A DNA stretch of 64,000 nt from a bacterium (GCA_013360195.1 JABWCQ010000006.1:103036-167035); one strand, 5' to 3'; shown: positions 51,928 to 61,776, numbered from the stretch's first letter. The notes: generated by a model not told the origin, from the sequence alone. Made by a program: numbers and translations.

Positions 51928-54900
51928 ATGAGACGATTCGTAAGTGTTCTGGCAACGGCGTGCCTCTGGTTCGGAATGGCAGCATGGGCGAACCAGGTGA
52001 GTTATCAGGGAATTCTGACTAATGCGGGCGGTGACAGCCTGCTGACAGGGAGTTATGATTTTTCATTTTCGATTTTTCCGGCAGCAACGGGCGGAACGGC
52101 ACGCTGGACGGAAGGACACAATGATGTGGCGGTGGAGAACGGAGTGTATTCGGTCTTGCTGGGAGAGACTACTCCGTTGCCGGACTCAATCGGAGCGAGC
52201 AACTGGCTGCAAATTACTGTCGAGGGAACGGTACTGACTCCGCGACTTCCGATTACTGCGGACTTCAGGGCAATTGAGGCGCGTCACGCACAGAATGCGG
52301 ACTCGGTGAATCACATCGCAGCGCGGGCGACGCCGACACCAAATCATCTTGTGCCGCTGGGTGCGGACGGGAAGTTTCCGGAGTCGGTGTTGCCGTTTAC
52401 GTTGGATTCAATTATCGCGGGGCAGGGATTGACGGGAACTCCGGCGGCTCCGGAGCAGCGCGGACGAAACTCGCTGGATGAGCGATTGACCATTAACGTT
52501 GGAGCGGGTACCGGTATTACGGTGAGCGCGGATCAGGTGAGTGCGACGCTTGGCACATCAATCGCAACCGCCGAAATTGAAGACAATGCCGTGACGTCGC
52601 CTAAGATTGCGAACGATGCCGTTAACTCCGCAAAGGTTCAGGATAACACGCTGACCGCTGCGGATGCTTTGACGAATATTGTTTCGAGTGTCGACGGAGT
52701 GGTCAATGACGGCGGGAATATTGACCTTATCGCAGGCGAGAACATTGTAATCGTTCCCAACGATTCGGCCAATACCATTACGTTCGCGGCAACGGGCGGG
52801 GGAGGAGGATACAGCGCCGGGAGGTGCATCGAGCTTGCAGGAACGGTTATCAACAACACCATGACATTGACCGCCGGAGATTCGTGTATCCGCGTCGTGT
52901 ATGATCCCGCCACATGCTCCTATCAGCTTTCCAGCGATCTTGATGTCTTTGCAGGCAACTGCATTGAAGTAGAGTATGACGATGTCTCCTGTGACTGGAC
53001 GGTCAGCGTAGATCCAGCCTGTGTGGACTCGATTTATGACACGGAGATTTATGCAGAGTCGTTCGTGGTTATCGGTGACGGAACGGTGGAAGATCCGGCG
53101 GCGCATTTGCGTAACGACGGCGGTTTGGAAATGCGGGATGGTGAGGGCAATGAAGTGTATATCAATCCGAACGGAACCATGGTCGTCGTGCAGGATGGCG
53201 TTCCTGTGGGTGGATTCGACGCGAACGGCGAGTATTACGCCAAGTCATTCATGGTGATCGATCCGGAGACGGGAGACACGCTCTCACACTTGAACAATCA
53301 AGGCGGTCTTGAGTTGTTGGGTGAGGACGGCGGCATATATCTAAATCCAAACGGAACCATGGTTATGGTGCAGAACGGTGAAGTCGTTGGCGGATTCGAC
53401 CCAAACGGTGAATTCGCGGCCAAATCGTTTATGGTGATTGATCCGGAAACAGGGGACACGCTGTCGCACTTGGACAGCGATGGTGGTTTATACATGCGGG
53501 ATGGGGCCTTCGTTGCAGACCTCAGTCCAGGCGGCCTGTTTGTCGGTGACTCCGCAGGGCAAAGCGGTGTCGTGGTTGATTACTTTGGAAACGTCGCCTT
53601 ACTATCCGGCGGCACCGCGCTCGCAGGACTAAACGGCTTCAATGGTGAAATGTACGCCCAATCCTTTGAAGTCCGCGACTCATTGACAGGCGAGTTGAAG
53701 GCACACCTGTCAAATGACGGTAATCTCGAGTTGCCTGCGGGCGCTTCTATCACCGTCGGCGGAGTTCCGATTGGGGGTGGCGAAGGCGATACAATTCGAC
53801 GCGCAAACGGAGGAGATTCGAGTTTGTTCGGCAGTTTTGGTGCGAACATCTTTGATGGCCTGTTTGAAGGCTGGGCATCTGCTGAGAGTCTGGGGACAGG
53901 TTCGAGAGACGGTCAGGACCGGGCTGTGCTGCGAGCAGACGGTTGCTTTGAGTCTTTTCAGAACGGGCAGAAGGTAGCAGGAGTTGACTCGGCAGGCGAG
54001 ATTTTCGCTAAGTCGTTTTATGTGTGGAATCCCTCTACAGGTGATACGCTGATACACTTGAAAAGCAATGGACAAATAGAGATGATCGATCAAGTCTTCG
54101 GTGATCGGTCAACCATCAGTTCGAGCTATGTCATCTTAGAAGGGCCTGACGGCAGCGCAGTGCTTACCGACGGAGAATTTCAAATCTCCAAAGGGGATGC
54201 CTTTGCGCAGACCGACGGACATTTGTTTGATACGGAAGGGACCTGGACTGCCACGCAGGACTGTGTAACGGTTGCCGGCCTTGATTCAACCGGAGAAATT
54301 TTCGCGAAGTCGTTTTATACGATTGACGGCGATGGCAACATGGTGGCTCATCTTGACAACGACGGTAATCTTGCATTGCCTGACGGAGCGCAAATCACTG
54401 TTGGGGGTGTGCCGATTGGCGGAGGAGGTATCGGAGACGAGATACACTTCACGGATGATAATCTGAACACGCTGATGAACGCGGGCGGCGTTGCCGTGTT
54501 TGACGGCGACGGCACAACATCGATTGCCGCAGGCGATCTGTCCGTCAGCGGCGGGAACAGCGGTGTTTCCTTGAGTCAAGACGGCACATGGCAAGCGGGA
54601 CAGAACGGTGTCACCGTCGCAGGACTTCAGCCCAATGGAGAAATCCATGCGAAGTCGTTTGAAGTGCGTGATTCGGCGGGCGGCCCGATAAAAGGCCACT
54701 TGTACATCGAAGGCGGAGTCGGCAAAATCACGCTGCCAAGCGGAACGGTGTCGGCAGCGAATGTGTTTGGCGCAACGACGGTGTATTCCAGCAGCGTGAG
54801 CGGGAACACGCAGTTAGCCTCTGATCTTGCACCGGGTTACATGCGGACGCAAACGCTGATCAATGGTACACCAAACGCCGGCTGGACGTTTCTAAATAAC

Positions 54901-55506
54901 GGTCAAATGACCGCACGAATGAACGGCGCCCAGATACTTGGCATTGCTGCTGATACTTACCTGCGTCTTTACACATGTATGGCAATGGGAAACTTCCTTT
55001 GGTCATTTGACCCGGATTATGTGCAGTTGGCTGGTAATCTGATGGTTAACGGTTTCTTTAGCGCAGACAACTTCCCAGGAGCTCCGGGCTTAGTTGGCGA
55101 CTTTCTTCCTTCCGGCGGCACCGGCCGTCCTGCGCCGGGCACGTTGCTTGTAATCGATCCGAACTCAGATGATTTTGTTCCGTGTTTCGCGGAATATCAG
55201 ACGTCCGTAATAGGAATTGTATCGCCTGCCGATACCGTCAACTCAGATGGAGAAGTGATGACCGTTACATACGGCGCGACCGCATGGGTTAGCAACGGCA
55301 GCCAACGTCCATTAGAAGTTCCTGTGCGTGTCAAAGCGGACGCGAAGTACGGTGCGATTCGCAGAGGAGACTTGCTGACGACATCACCGACGGAAGGCCA
55401 CGCGATGGTTGCAAATGAACCGAAGTTGGGAACGATTGTCGGCAAGGCACTCGAATCGCTGGAGAGCGGAACGGGTGAAATCAAAGTTATGGTCACATTA
55501 CAATAG
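51928..55506 (+). CDS. 1192-residue secreted repeat protein with a peptidase-G2-like C-terminal domain
   Basis: Signal peptide RRFVSVLATACLWFGMAAWA. Opens with VSYQGILTNAGGDSLLTGSYDF, the beta-sandwich typical of large FCB surface proteins, followed by an N(A)VTSPKIANDAVNSAKVQ region. Residues about 370-925 hold a series of related repeats with the core NGEYYAKSFMVIDPETGDTLSHL followed by xGGLEL and a V(A)GGFDxNGE or VAGLDSTGEIFAKSF join; two repeats are nearly identical at DNA level. The C terminus (RRGDLLTTSPTEGHAMVAN, then TIVGKALESLESGTGEIKV) resembles the peptidase-G2/IMC auto-cleaving tail of tail-spike-like proteins. Whether it self-cleaves is unknown. No PNPFN domain of its own, but the next gene ends in one. 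Confidence 0.8.
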   Translation: MRRFVSVLATACLWFGMAAWANQVSYQGILTNAGGDSLLTGSYDFSFSIFPAATGGTARWTEGHNDVAVENGVYSVLLGETTPLPDSIGASNWLQITVEGTVLTPRLPITADFRAIEARHAQNADSVNHIAARATPTPNHLVPLGADGKFPESVLPFTLDSIIAGQGLTGTPAAPEQRGRNSLDERLTINVGAGTGITVSADQVSATLGTSIATAEIEDNAVTSPKIANDAVNSAKVQDNTLTAADALTNIVSSVDGVVNDGGNIDLIAGENIVIVPNDSANTITFAATGGGGGYSAGRCIELAGTVINNTMTLTAGDSCIRVVYDPATCSYQLSSDLDVFAGNCIEVEYDDVSCDWTVSVDPACVDSIYDTEIYAESFVVIGDGTVEDPAAHLRNDGGLEMRDGEGNEVYINPNGTMVVVQDGVPVGGFDANGEYYAKSFMVIDPETGDTLSHLNNQGGLELLGEDGGIYLNPNGTMVMVQNGEVVGGFDPNGEFAAKSFMVIDPETGDTLSHLDSDGGLYMRDGAFVADLSPGGLFVGDSAGQSGVVVDYFGNVALLSGGTALAGLNGFNGEMYAQSFEVRDSLTGELKAHLSNDGNLELPAGASITVGGVPIGGGEGDTIRRANGGDSSLFGSFGANIFDGLFEGWASAESLGTGSRDGQDRAVLRADGCFESFQNGQKVAGVDSAGEIFAKSFYVWNPSTGDTLIHLKSNGQIEMIDQVFGDRSTISSSYVILEGPDGSAVLTDGEFQISKGDAFAQTDGHLFDTEGTWTATQDCVTVAGLDSTGEIFAKSFYTIDGDGNMVAHLDNDGNLALPDGAQITVGGVPIGGGGIGDEIHFTDDNLNTLMNAGGVAVFDGDGTTSIAAGDLSVSGGNSGVSLSQDGTWQAGQNGVTVAGLQPNGEIHAKSFEVRDSAGGPIKGHLYIEGGVGKITLPSGTVSAANVFGATTVYSSSVSGNTQLASDLAPGYMRTQTLINGTPNAGWTFLNNGQMTARMNGAQILGIAADTYLRLYTCMAMGNFLWSFDPDYVQLAGNLMVNGFFSADNFPGAPGLVGDFLPSGGTGRPAPGTLLVIDPNSDDFVPCFAEYQTSVIGIVSPADTVNSDGEVMTVTYGATAWVSNGSQRPLEVPVRVKADAKYGAIRRGDLLTTSPTEGHAMVANEPKLGTIVGKALESLESGTGEIKVMVTLQ

Positions 55507-55516
55507 TAGGTGACCC

Positions 55517-56032
55517 ATGAAAACTCTCATCGTACTCCTGTTGTCGGCGAGCTGCGCATGCGCACAGTTCAGGCAACTCTCCGGTTCGAGCGGCTCGGTC
55601 GCGGGAAGCGCAAGTTCTCCGGTGTTGTCCTCAACTGCGCTGGCCGGACAACCGGTGGTGGGCGACGCTTCCGGCGGTGCATTCGGCACGCGCGGAGGGA
55701 TGATGTCCATTTTTGAAGAGACTGTCATTTCACTTGATGTTCCGGAAGAGGCGGTCTCACTCCCGACCGAGTTCGCGTTCGAACAAAACTACCCCAATCC
55801 GTTCAATCCCTCCACAACATTCAGATTCTCTCTTCCGCGAACGGCACTGGCGAGTCTGGTGATATATGACGAACTGGGCAGAACAGTCGGGACGGTGTTC
55901 GAGCGTGAACTTGCCGCAGGAACGCATTCCGTGCAGTTCAATTCGCCAGCGCACATGTCGAGCGGAATCTATTTTGCCGTATTTCGCGCGGGAGAATTTC
56001 AACAGGTGCGAAAGATGCTGCTGATGAAATAG
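55517..56032 (+). CDS. Secreted protein with type IX sorting domain
   Basis: 171 residues. Signal peptide MKTLIVLLLSASCACAQ, a short Ser/Gly-rich segment (LSGSSGSVAGSASS) and a small linker with GGMMSIFEETVISLDVP, then the sorting domain EQNYPNPFNPSTTFRFSLP, YDELGRTVGTVF and GIYFAVFRAGEFQQVRKMLLMK. It is only 10 bp after the 1192-residue gene, so the two form an operon; it may present or anchor that partner, which lacks its own sorting domain. Confidence 0.87.
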   Translation: MKTLIVLLLSASCACAQFRQLSGSSGSVAGSASSPVLSSTALAGQPVVGDASGGAFGTRGGMMSIFEETVISLDVPEEAVSLPTEFAFEQNYPNPFNPSTTFRFSLPRTALASLVIYDELGRTVGTVFERELAAGTHSVQFNSPAHMSSGIYFAVFRAGEFQQVRKMLLMK

Positions 56033-56054
56033 AGTTCTCGACATGACCAAAGTA

Positions 56055-56083
56055 AACGGGGCGAACCATTCGGTTCGCCCCGC
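56055..56083. terminator. Bidirectional GC-rich terminator of the recurring family
   Basis: CGGGGCGAACC-attc-GGTTCGCCCCG between convergent genes. The minus-strand transcript continues TTTACTTTG. Confidence 0.82.
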
Positions 56084-56104
56084 GTATTCTCAGGGTGAGG
56101 ACGC

Positions 56105-58690
56105 TTAGAGGCGTTTGGCGATGACCATGGTGGAATCGTCCTCCATGGGAATGCGACCGCAAAAGCGCTCAACATCCTTCTCGATAGCCTCAATGATACA
56201 GATGGCGGGCTCGTGCCGCAGCCGGGTTGCAAGCTCCTTGATGCGGGTTTCCCCGTACTCTTCTTCGCTGTCGTTCATGGCTTCGCTGACACCGTCAGTA
56301 TAGAGCACCAGCGTATCGCCTGAGCGAAATTCGATCGACTGTTCCTCGTAGCTGACATTCGGAAGTGCGCCAAGAATCAATCCGGTCGGAGGCAATTCAC
56401 AGACGTCACCGTTGCCGCGAATCAGCTGCGGCGGATTGTGACCGGCATTTACGAAAGTCAGTTTCGACGTGCGCGGGTCAAAAAGTGCGGCCACAAAGGT
56501 GATGTATTGCTCGGGCGGCGTGTTGCGGTGAATCAGGTTGTTCACCTGTGCGATGGCGCGGGGAAGCGGAATGCCGACTTCGACGGCCGTGCGTAAGGAG
56601 GCCTGCAAATTGGCCATCAGCAGCGCGGCGCCCGCACCCTTGCCGGAGACGTCGGCGATAGCAATGAGCGTTTCACCGTCGGGAAGCGGAAGGATATCAA
56701 AGTAATCGCCCGCGACTTCCAATGAAAAACGGTTGTGGGTGGCCACTTCGAGTCCTATCGTGTGCGGCAACTCACGCGGGAGAAAACCCTCCTGAATGCG
56801 CCGTGCCATTTGCATTTGTTCTTCGAGCCGCCGTTTTTCCACGTTCTCCTCAAGCAAGCGGAGATTCTCGCTTGCCATGGCGACCTGCGGAGCGAGCATG
56901 GTCAGGACGCTCAGCTCTTCAGGTGCGTAGTCTTCCTCTTCTGTTTTGAAGCCCAGTGCAAGAAATCCGGTCATGCGCTGCTGAGTCATCAAGGGAAGCA
57001 CAAGAGCGACGTTGTTTCCCGAGAGCCATTGCATCTCTTCATCGGAGATATGTGCACGACCGCTGGCAACCAACTCGTCCACGAGAATCGGGCGGCGTTC
57101 ACGGCTTAAGCGACCGACGAATTCGCTGGAGTGAGAGAAGGGAGTCTCCTGCTCATTGTGCAGGGCGAAGCGGTGACCGTTGCTCCCTGCAAGCACAGGG
57201 TGAACGGTTTGAATACTCAGCCCCTGCCGGAAATCTTCGGTGATTTGCCGCCAGAATTCCTTGCAGTCACCCACGGACGAAGAGCGCTCGAGAGCGGTTT
57301 CAAGTCGCGAGCGCAACTGCTGCCGTTCAGGATAGAATCTGCGCTCGACTTCGGCCTGCAACTTCTTGCGTGCCGGACCGATTCCCAACGCAATCAGCAG
57401 GGCGAGTGCCATGGTGGGCATGTTGCCCGTGATGCCGAGTTTAGCGAGCGCGAACTCACCCGTGACATAGATCAGACCAAGAAAGACGACAAACACCGCG
57501 CCGCTCATGAGAATATAGCGCGTGCCGCGACGCAATTTGCCTTGCACTTCGAGCAGCCGGTAGCGGCCAAAGGCATAGGCGAACGTCACCGGAGTCATGA
57601 GCAGCAAAGAGAAACAGGCAACTATCGCACCGAGCTGCATCATGGTACTGGCGAAGTACTCGCGGAAGAGATTCAGGGCGATGAGCAGGACGACGAAACC
57701 GCCCAATCCCGTTGCCGTTCCCCAGAAGACAAGACGGAGCTGACGTTTTTCGAGCCGGTCTTCCGCGCGAGCGAAGCGCCGGCTCAGAATGACAAAACCG
57801 ATGAGCAGGGACAGCCCCATTGGTATCACAACAAGAGCAGAAAGCCGCTCGGCAATCGCCGTGTCCAGCAGTCCGACGGCAGTGGCAGTGGCCGCAAGGA
57901 CAAAAATCAGCCACGGGAGATAGATAAGCGGCAAAAGCCAGCGCTTATGCCGCTGCAGGAATGGAAGCGGACGGGGAAAGAGAAGCTGGAGATGCAGCCA
58001 GAAGACACTTAGTCCGATGGCAAAGATGCCGAGGTTATTCCGAATCGAATCCAGATAGGGAATCTGAATGGACGCGTAATACGTGGGCATGATTCTGACC
58101 CCGGAAATCATAACGGAGGTCATGGCGAAACAGAACCATGCAAAGACACGAACCTGTACGGAGTTCGGCTGCGCGAAGAAGGCCCAGAGGCCGACACCGA
58201 TGAAGCCGAGCGCGATGAGAAAGCGCAAGACGTCAATCAACAACAGCATCAAGAGACTTGACGAAGCCTCGGGACGCGCCTGCATGACGAAATCATGTAC
58301 ACCCTGTTCGCCGCTCACGCGGATATAGAACTGGGTATCGGGAGGAAGAACGCGATGGAAAGTCTGCCGCCAGAATTCCGCACGGGCGGTGTCAAGGCCG
58401 AGCAGAATGACCGTGTCGCCGCGGAGAGGCATGGCTCCGCCGGGGAAGTCTTGTTCCTGCACCACGTTGAACACCCGAAGCGAGTCGCCGGACGGTGCAA
58501 CGACCGTCTGGAATTCGGATTGAATCACGCCCGAACTTCGGTAGGCTTTGATGGCCGAATGTTCCTGAATGATTAACAAGGTCAGGATTATGAGCAGAGT
58601 CAACCCTGCCACACCGGCGGCGGCCCGTGCGAAGGCGTCCCAGTTGGACGGCTTTTCAGGAGGTGCTTTCGCTTGAGACAGCGTTTCCAT
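56105..58690 (-). CDS. Membrane-bound PDZ-like/GAF/SpoIIE serine phosphatase
   Basis: 861 residues. One N-terminal membrane helix (ALTLLIILTLLII region), an extracytoplasmic PDZ-like segment (LRGDTVILLGLDTARAEFWRQ), then about seven further membrane helices (LIALGFIGVGLWAFF, FAIGLSVFWLHLQLLF and others), a GAF domain near residues 450-620 (ALPLMTQQRMTGFLALGFKTEEED type strands), a signalling helix and a PP2C-like SpoIIE domain: EVAGDYFDILPL, IADVSGKGAGAALLMANLQ, VNAGHNPPQLIR, LVLYTDGVSEAMND and DDSTMVIAKRL. These Asp residues bind the two metal ions. It likely dephosphorylates an anti-anti-sigma or similar partner; no such partner is nearby. Confidence 0.92.
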   Translation of the reverse strand: METLSQAKAPPEKPSNWDAFARAAAGVAGLTLLIILTLLIIQEHSAIKAYRSSGVIQSEFQTVVAPSGDSLRVFNVVQEQDFPGGAMPLRGDTVILLGLDTARAEFWRQTFHRVLPPDTQFYIRVSGEQGVHDFVMQARPEASSSLLMLLLIDVLRFLIALGFIGVGLWAFFAQPNSVQVRVFAWFCFAMTSVMISGVRIMPTYYASIQIPYLDSIRNNLGIFAIGLSVFWLHLQLLFPRPLPFLQRHKRWLLPLIYLPWLIFVLAATATAVGLLDTAIAERLSALVVIPMGLSLLIGFVILSRRFARAEDRLEKRQLRLVFWGTATGLGGFVVLLIALNLFREYFASTMMQLGAIVACFSLLLMTPVTFAYAFGRYRLLEVQGKLRRGTRYILMSGAVFVVFLGLIYVTGEFALAKLGITGNMPTMALALLIALGIGPARKKLQAEVERRFYPERQQLRSRLETALERSSSVGDCKEFWRQITEDFRQGLSIQTVHPVLAGSNGHRFALHNEQETPFSHSSEFVGRLSRERRPILVDELVASGRAHISDEEMQWLSGNNVALVLPLMTQQRMTGFLALGFKTEEEDYAPEELSVLTMLAPQVAMASENLRLLEENVEKRRLEEQMQMARRIQEGFLPRELPHTIGLEVATHNRFSLEVAGDYFDILPLPDGETLIAIADVSGKGAGAALLMANLQASLRTAVEVGIPLPRAIAQVNNLIHRNTPPEQYITFVAALFDPRTSKLTFVNAGHNPPQLIRGNGDVCELPPTGLILGALPNVSYEEQSIEFRSGDTLVLYTDGVSEAMNDSEEEYGETRIKELATRLRHEPAICIIEAIEKDVERFCGRIPMEDDSTMVIAKRL

Positions 58691-58739
58691 TACTTACCTA
58701 AAATAACCAACCCGACCCGGAGAATCAATGAAAAGCTCT

Positions 58740-58862
58740 TGCTTTTGGCAAGGAATCTCTTAGTTTTCTGATTATAAAATCTCATTTTGCAGGTTGTGGG
58801 TCCCGGGGATCTGCAATCGCGCGAACGGCTCGTTCTCCCTTTCGGACGAGCCGTTTCTTATT
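58740..58862 (+). ncRNA. Candidate small RNA with its own terminator, in a 350-bp gap
   Basis: The 58691-59040 gap has no credible gene. Within it, a plus-strand hairpin AACGGCTCGT-tctccctttcgg-ACGAGCCGTTT (58824-58856) followed by CTTATTATT forms a terminator, yet no plus-strand gene lies upstream because 56105-58690 is on the other strand. TTAGTT...TATAAA (58766 to about 58785) could be its promoter. It could equally be the leftover terminator of a lost gene. From 58863 to 59040 only a possible promoter (TTG-N20-TATCTTTG) for the next gene is seen. Confidence 0.35.
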
Positions 58863-59040
58863 ATTGACCCGGTTGCCGTTCCGCAACTATACTTACTACA
58901 CCTAAAGACAGGCAAATACTCCACTTAAACTTTCATGAGACTAGACATATTCGTTGAAATTGCATCCCTCTGCACTTATCTTTGAGCACGAATTAAGAAG
59001 AGTCTCCCTGTGGGAGAGATGATTTTGCACGGAGCTGCGA

Positions 59041-59646
59041 ATGAAAAAGCTGATATCTGCCACTGTTTTTACGCTAACTTTTGCTGCCGTAACTCAAGCC
59101 GTTCCTCTGATGTCATTCTCGGCGGTTGGGCAGTCGAGGCAGGTCTTTGTGCGATGGGTACTTACATCGGACGAGCCCGTTGCCCGGTTTGATGTGCTGA
59201 GGAATGGACTGGTGGCCTACAAAATTCCGGTGACACTCGGCGACCGGACGTTCGAATGGGTGGACAATGAGGTTCAGAATGACCGGGAGTACAGTTACTC
59301 TTTAATTGCTGTGATGAACGATGGTTCCCGGCGCGACTTCGGTACGGTCACGGCTACTCCGGCGTATGACGCCACCGTGGTGCAGGAGTACAGATTGCAC
59401 CAGAATTTCCCCAATCCGTTTAACCCGGAAACGACAATTGAAGTTGACCTTGCCGAAACCGGGTTGGCGGAATTGACCGTGTTTGATGTGCTGGGACAGA
59501 TTGTGGCAACGCCTCTTAGCGGAAACTATGCGCGGGGACGTTACAGTGTGCTGTTTGACGGCCGTGACCTGCCGTCGGGTGTGTACTTCTATCAGCTGCG
59601 GGCAGGAGGTTTTGTTGATCAGAAGAAAATGGTGCTGTTGAAGTAA
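59041..59646 (+). CDS. Small fibronectin-III-like secreted protein with type IX sorting domain
   Basis: 201 residues. Signal peptide MKKLISATVFTLTFAAVTQA, then one fibronectin-III-like domain (FSAVGQSRQVFVRWVLTSDEPVARFDVLRNG, FEWVDNEVQNDREYSYSLIAV) of the same type found ahead of the sorting domains at 38392, 59755 and 62054. The sorting domain follows: LHQNFPNPFNPETTIEVDL, FDVLGQIVATPL and SGVYFYQLRAGGFVDQKKMVLLK. Essentially a minimal cargo: one adhesive-type domain plus the export signal. An intermediate domain may have been lost or never needed. Confidence 0.88.
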   Translation: MKKLISATVFTLTFAAVTQAVPLMSFSAVGQSRQVFVRWVLTSDEPVARFDVLRNGLVAYKIPVTLGDRTFEWVDNEVQNDREYSYSLIAVMNDGSRRDFGTVTATPAYDATVVQEYRLHQNFPNPFNPETTIEVDLAETGLAELTVFDVLGQIVATPLSGNYARGRYSVLFDGRDLPSGVYFYQLRAGGFVDQKKMVLLK

Positions 59647-59754
59647 CAGACAGTCGGGAATGAGTCTATACGCGGGCAGATTAACAAATCCGCCCTGTTT
59701 CATGAACAGGAGTTTGACCAAGAAACGATCAATTCTTACAGAACAAGGGAGAGA

Positions 59755-61776
59755 ATGTGCATGAAGAGATTTATCGTGTTGTTGTGTTTGTGTGTCTTCG
59801 CGGGGGCGGCTTTGGCACGCAGTCCGCAAGAGATCAAGTCGGAGATTCAGGCGAAACGTGCGGCTATCGAGCTGGGACGCACGCAGAATGGGGACGTGAG
59901 CGCACTCAAAAGCGAGCTGGCCAGGCTGGCCGCTGAATTGCGCAAGTTTGACGCGCGGAACGGCGCACCGAGGCTTGATGACGGAGGGGAAACTTGCGCC
60001 GGCGCGACGACAATCGCATCACTGCCGTTTCATGATTCGGGAGTGCTGTCGGACGAAGCGGAAGATGATTACGGCGATGACCTCATCTACTGCGGCTGCA
60101 ACGGAGGAGACGTCGTCTATACTTTCACGATCGGTGAGAACGGGTTGCCGGGAGGTATCTATACGATTTCGACGTGCGGCTCCTGGTTCGACACGGTGAT
60201 ACACCTGTGGCGCAACTGCCCGGACAGCGAGGAAGCATCCTTCGTGGATTGCAATGACGATGCTTATAATGATGACGATGACTATGTTTGCGGCGACGAT
60301 TACGGATATTCGAGCTGCATCAGCCTGTCGCTTACCGTCCCGGGAACGTACTATATCGTTCTCGATGGATACTGCGGAGATTACGGTGAATACGAGTTGA
60401 GTATGCATTCGGGCGACGGCTGCGGCCTAATCTCGACCGATTGCAGCGGTCTGTCTGAGAATTCGTATTGTGAGACGGCAGCATCGCTGATCTTCGACGG
60501 CGACGCGGCATTCGCTTCCGGCTGCACCTCTGACGGCAGTTTCCCTTTTGATCTTGAGACATTGTGCGAAGACGATATCGAAGCCTGCGGTGTGTGGTAT
60601 CACGTGACGGGAACAGGAAACACTATGTCCGCGACGACCTGCGATGAGCTCACGAATTTTGACACAAAGCTCTTTGTATTCACCGGAAGCTGCACGGACC
60701 TTACGTGTGTGACCTCGAACGATGACGGTCCGTACGTCTATAACGAAGAAACAGGCCAGTGGGAATCCTTCTGCACTCTGTACCATCTTGCCTCGTATGT
60801 GGAGTGGTGCTCGGTTGAAGGCGAGGATTACTACATCTTTGTCAGCGGTTATGACGGGTCTACCGGATGCTTCGGGCTGACGGTTGAGGATTCCGGCGAA
60901 CCCTGCACACCGTGCGAAGTAACGGATTACTACTTCACACTCGAACAGGTTCCCTTCTGTCAGTGTCTCACGATATGCGAAGATCAGATTCAGAAGATTT
61001 TTGTGGGACCGGCCAGCGAAGCACAGCGCCCGGTGGCTGTTTGGTCAAACGGTTGCGGCACTGCAGGTGAGTTTCCGCAGGAAGGCTGCGAAGCGCAGTG
61101 CTCACCAGCCTATCCGGAACTCTATATGGATTGGGTTTATCTGCCGGACCGTCAGCTCTGGTGTCTTGATCTTTACTCCTATGACGGCGGCTGCTACTGT
61201 TTCTGCGTCGAACGGGTGTTGCCGGTCGAGCTGAACAGCTTCACAGCAGTTGCCGGAGACGGACAGGTAGCATTGGAATGGAGCACGGCCTCAGAGTCCA
61301 ATGCAAACCGCTTCGAGTTAGTCCGCGATGGCGCGACGATTGCCCAAGTCAGTGCGACAAATAGCGCGACTGGTGGAACTTACGCATGGGTCGATCGGGC
61401 GCTGGACAACGGCACCACGTACAGCTATTCGTTGGTATTGGTGGACATGGACGGTTCGCGGTCAGTGCTGGCAACCCAGTCCGCCACTCCGGTGGAAGGG
61501 GCAGGCGTTGTGAATGAGTTCGCACTGTTGCAGAATTACCCGAACCCGTTCAATCCACAAACGACGATTTCGTTTACTTTGCCGGAAATGGCCAATGTTG
61601 AGGTAAGAGTATTCAATGCAGTCGGCCAGGAAGTTGCAGTGGTTACGAAGGGCACGTTTGAGGCCGGATTGCATTCGGTGACGTTTGACGGAAGCGGCTT
61701 GACATCGGGTATCTATTTCTACTCGATAAAGGCCGGCGAATTCTCGGCTCAGAAGAAGATGCTGCTTATCAAATAG
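59755..61776 (+). CDS. Secreted Cys-rich PPC-type protein with fibronectin-like and type IX sorting domains
   Basis: 673 residues. Signal peptide KRFIVLLCLCVFAGAALA; an ATG at 59761 is an equally possible start. A helical segment with KSEIQAKRAAIELGRTQNG leads to RLDDGGETCAGATTI, the motif also seen at 11373 and 14358. Two PPC-like domains follow (ISTCGSWFDTVIHLW with VDCNDDAYNDDDDYVCGDDYG; TATTCDELTNFDTKLFVFTGSC with CVTSNDDGPYVYNEE), both very Asp-rich. A Cys-rich region (PFCQCLTICEDQ..), a fibronectin-III-like domain (LPVELNSFTAVAGDGQVALEW) and the sorting domain LQNYPNPFNPQTTISF ending KKMLLIK complete it. Calcium binding is a reasonable guess. Confidence 0.88.
   Translation: MCMKRFIVLLCLCVFAGAALARSPQEIKSEIQAKRAAIELGRTQNGDVSALKSELARLAAELRKFDARNGAPRLDDGGETCAGATTIASLPFHDSGVLSDEAEDDYGDDLIYCGCNGGDVVYTFTIGENGLPGGIYTISTCGSWFDTVIHLWRNCPDSEEASFVDCNDDAYNDDDDYVCGDDYGYSSCISLSLTVPGTYYIVLDGYCGDYGEYELSMHSGDGCGLISTDCSGLSENSYCETAASLIFDGDAAFASGCTSDGSFPFDLETLCEDDIEACGVWYHVTGTGNTMSATTCDELTNFDTKLFVFTGSCTDLTCVTSNDDGPYVYNEETGQWESFCTLYHLASYVEWCSVEGEDYYIFVSGYDGSTGCFGLTVEDSGEPCTPCEVTDYYFTLEQVPFCQCLTICEDQIQKIFVGPASEAQRPVAVWSNGCGTAGEFPQEGCEAQCSPAYPELYMDWVYLPDRQLWCLDLYSYDGGCYCFCVERVLPVELNSFTAVAGDGQVALEWSTASESNANRFELVRDGATIAQVSATNSATGGTYAWVDRALDNGTTYSYSLVLVDMDGSRSVLATQSATPVEGAGVVNEFALLQNYPNPFNPQTTISFTLPEMANVEVRVFNAVGQEVAVVTKGTFEAGLHSVTFDGSGLTSGIYFYSIKAGEFSAQKKMLLIK

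Noticed and set aside
57131..58012. Long plus-strand open frame (about 293 codons)
   Set aside because: It lies wholly inside the SpoIIE phosphatase gene on the other strand; its protein is rich in His/Arg/Gln with no recognisable fold, typical of an antisense shadow in GC-rich DNA.
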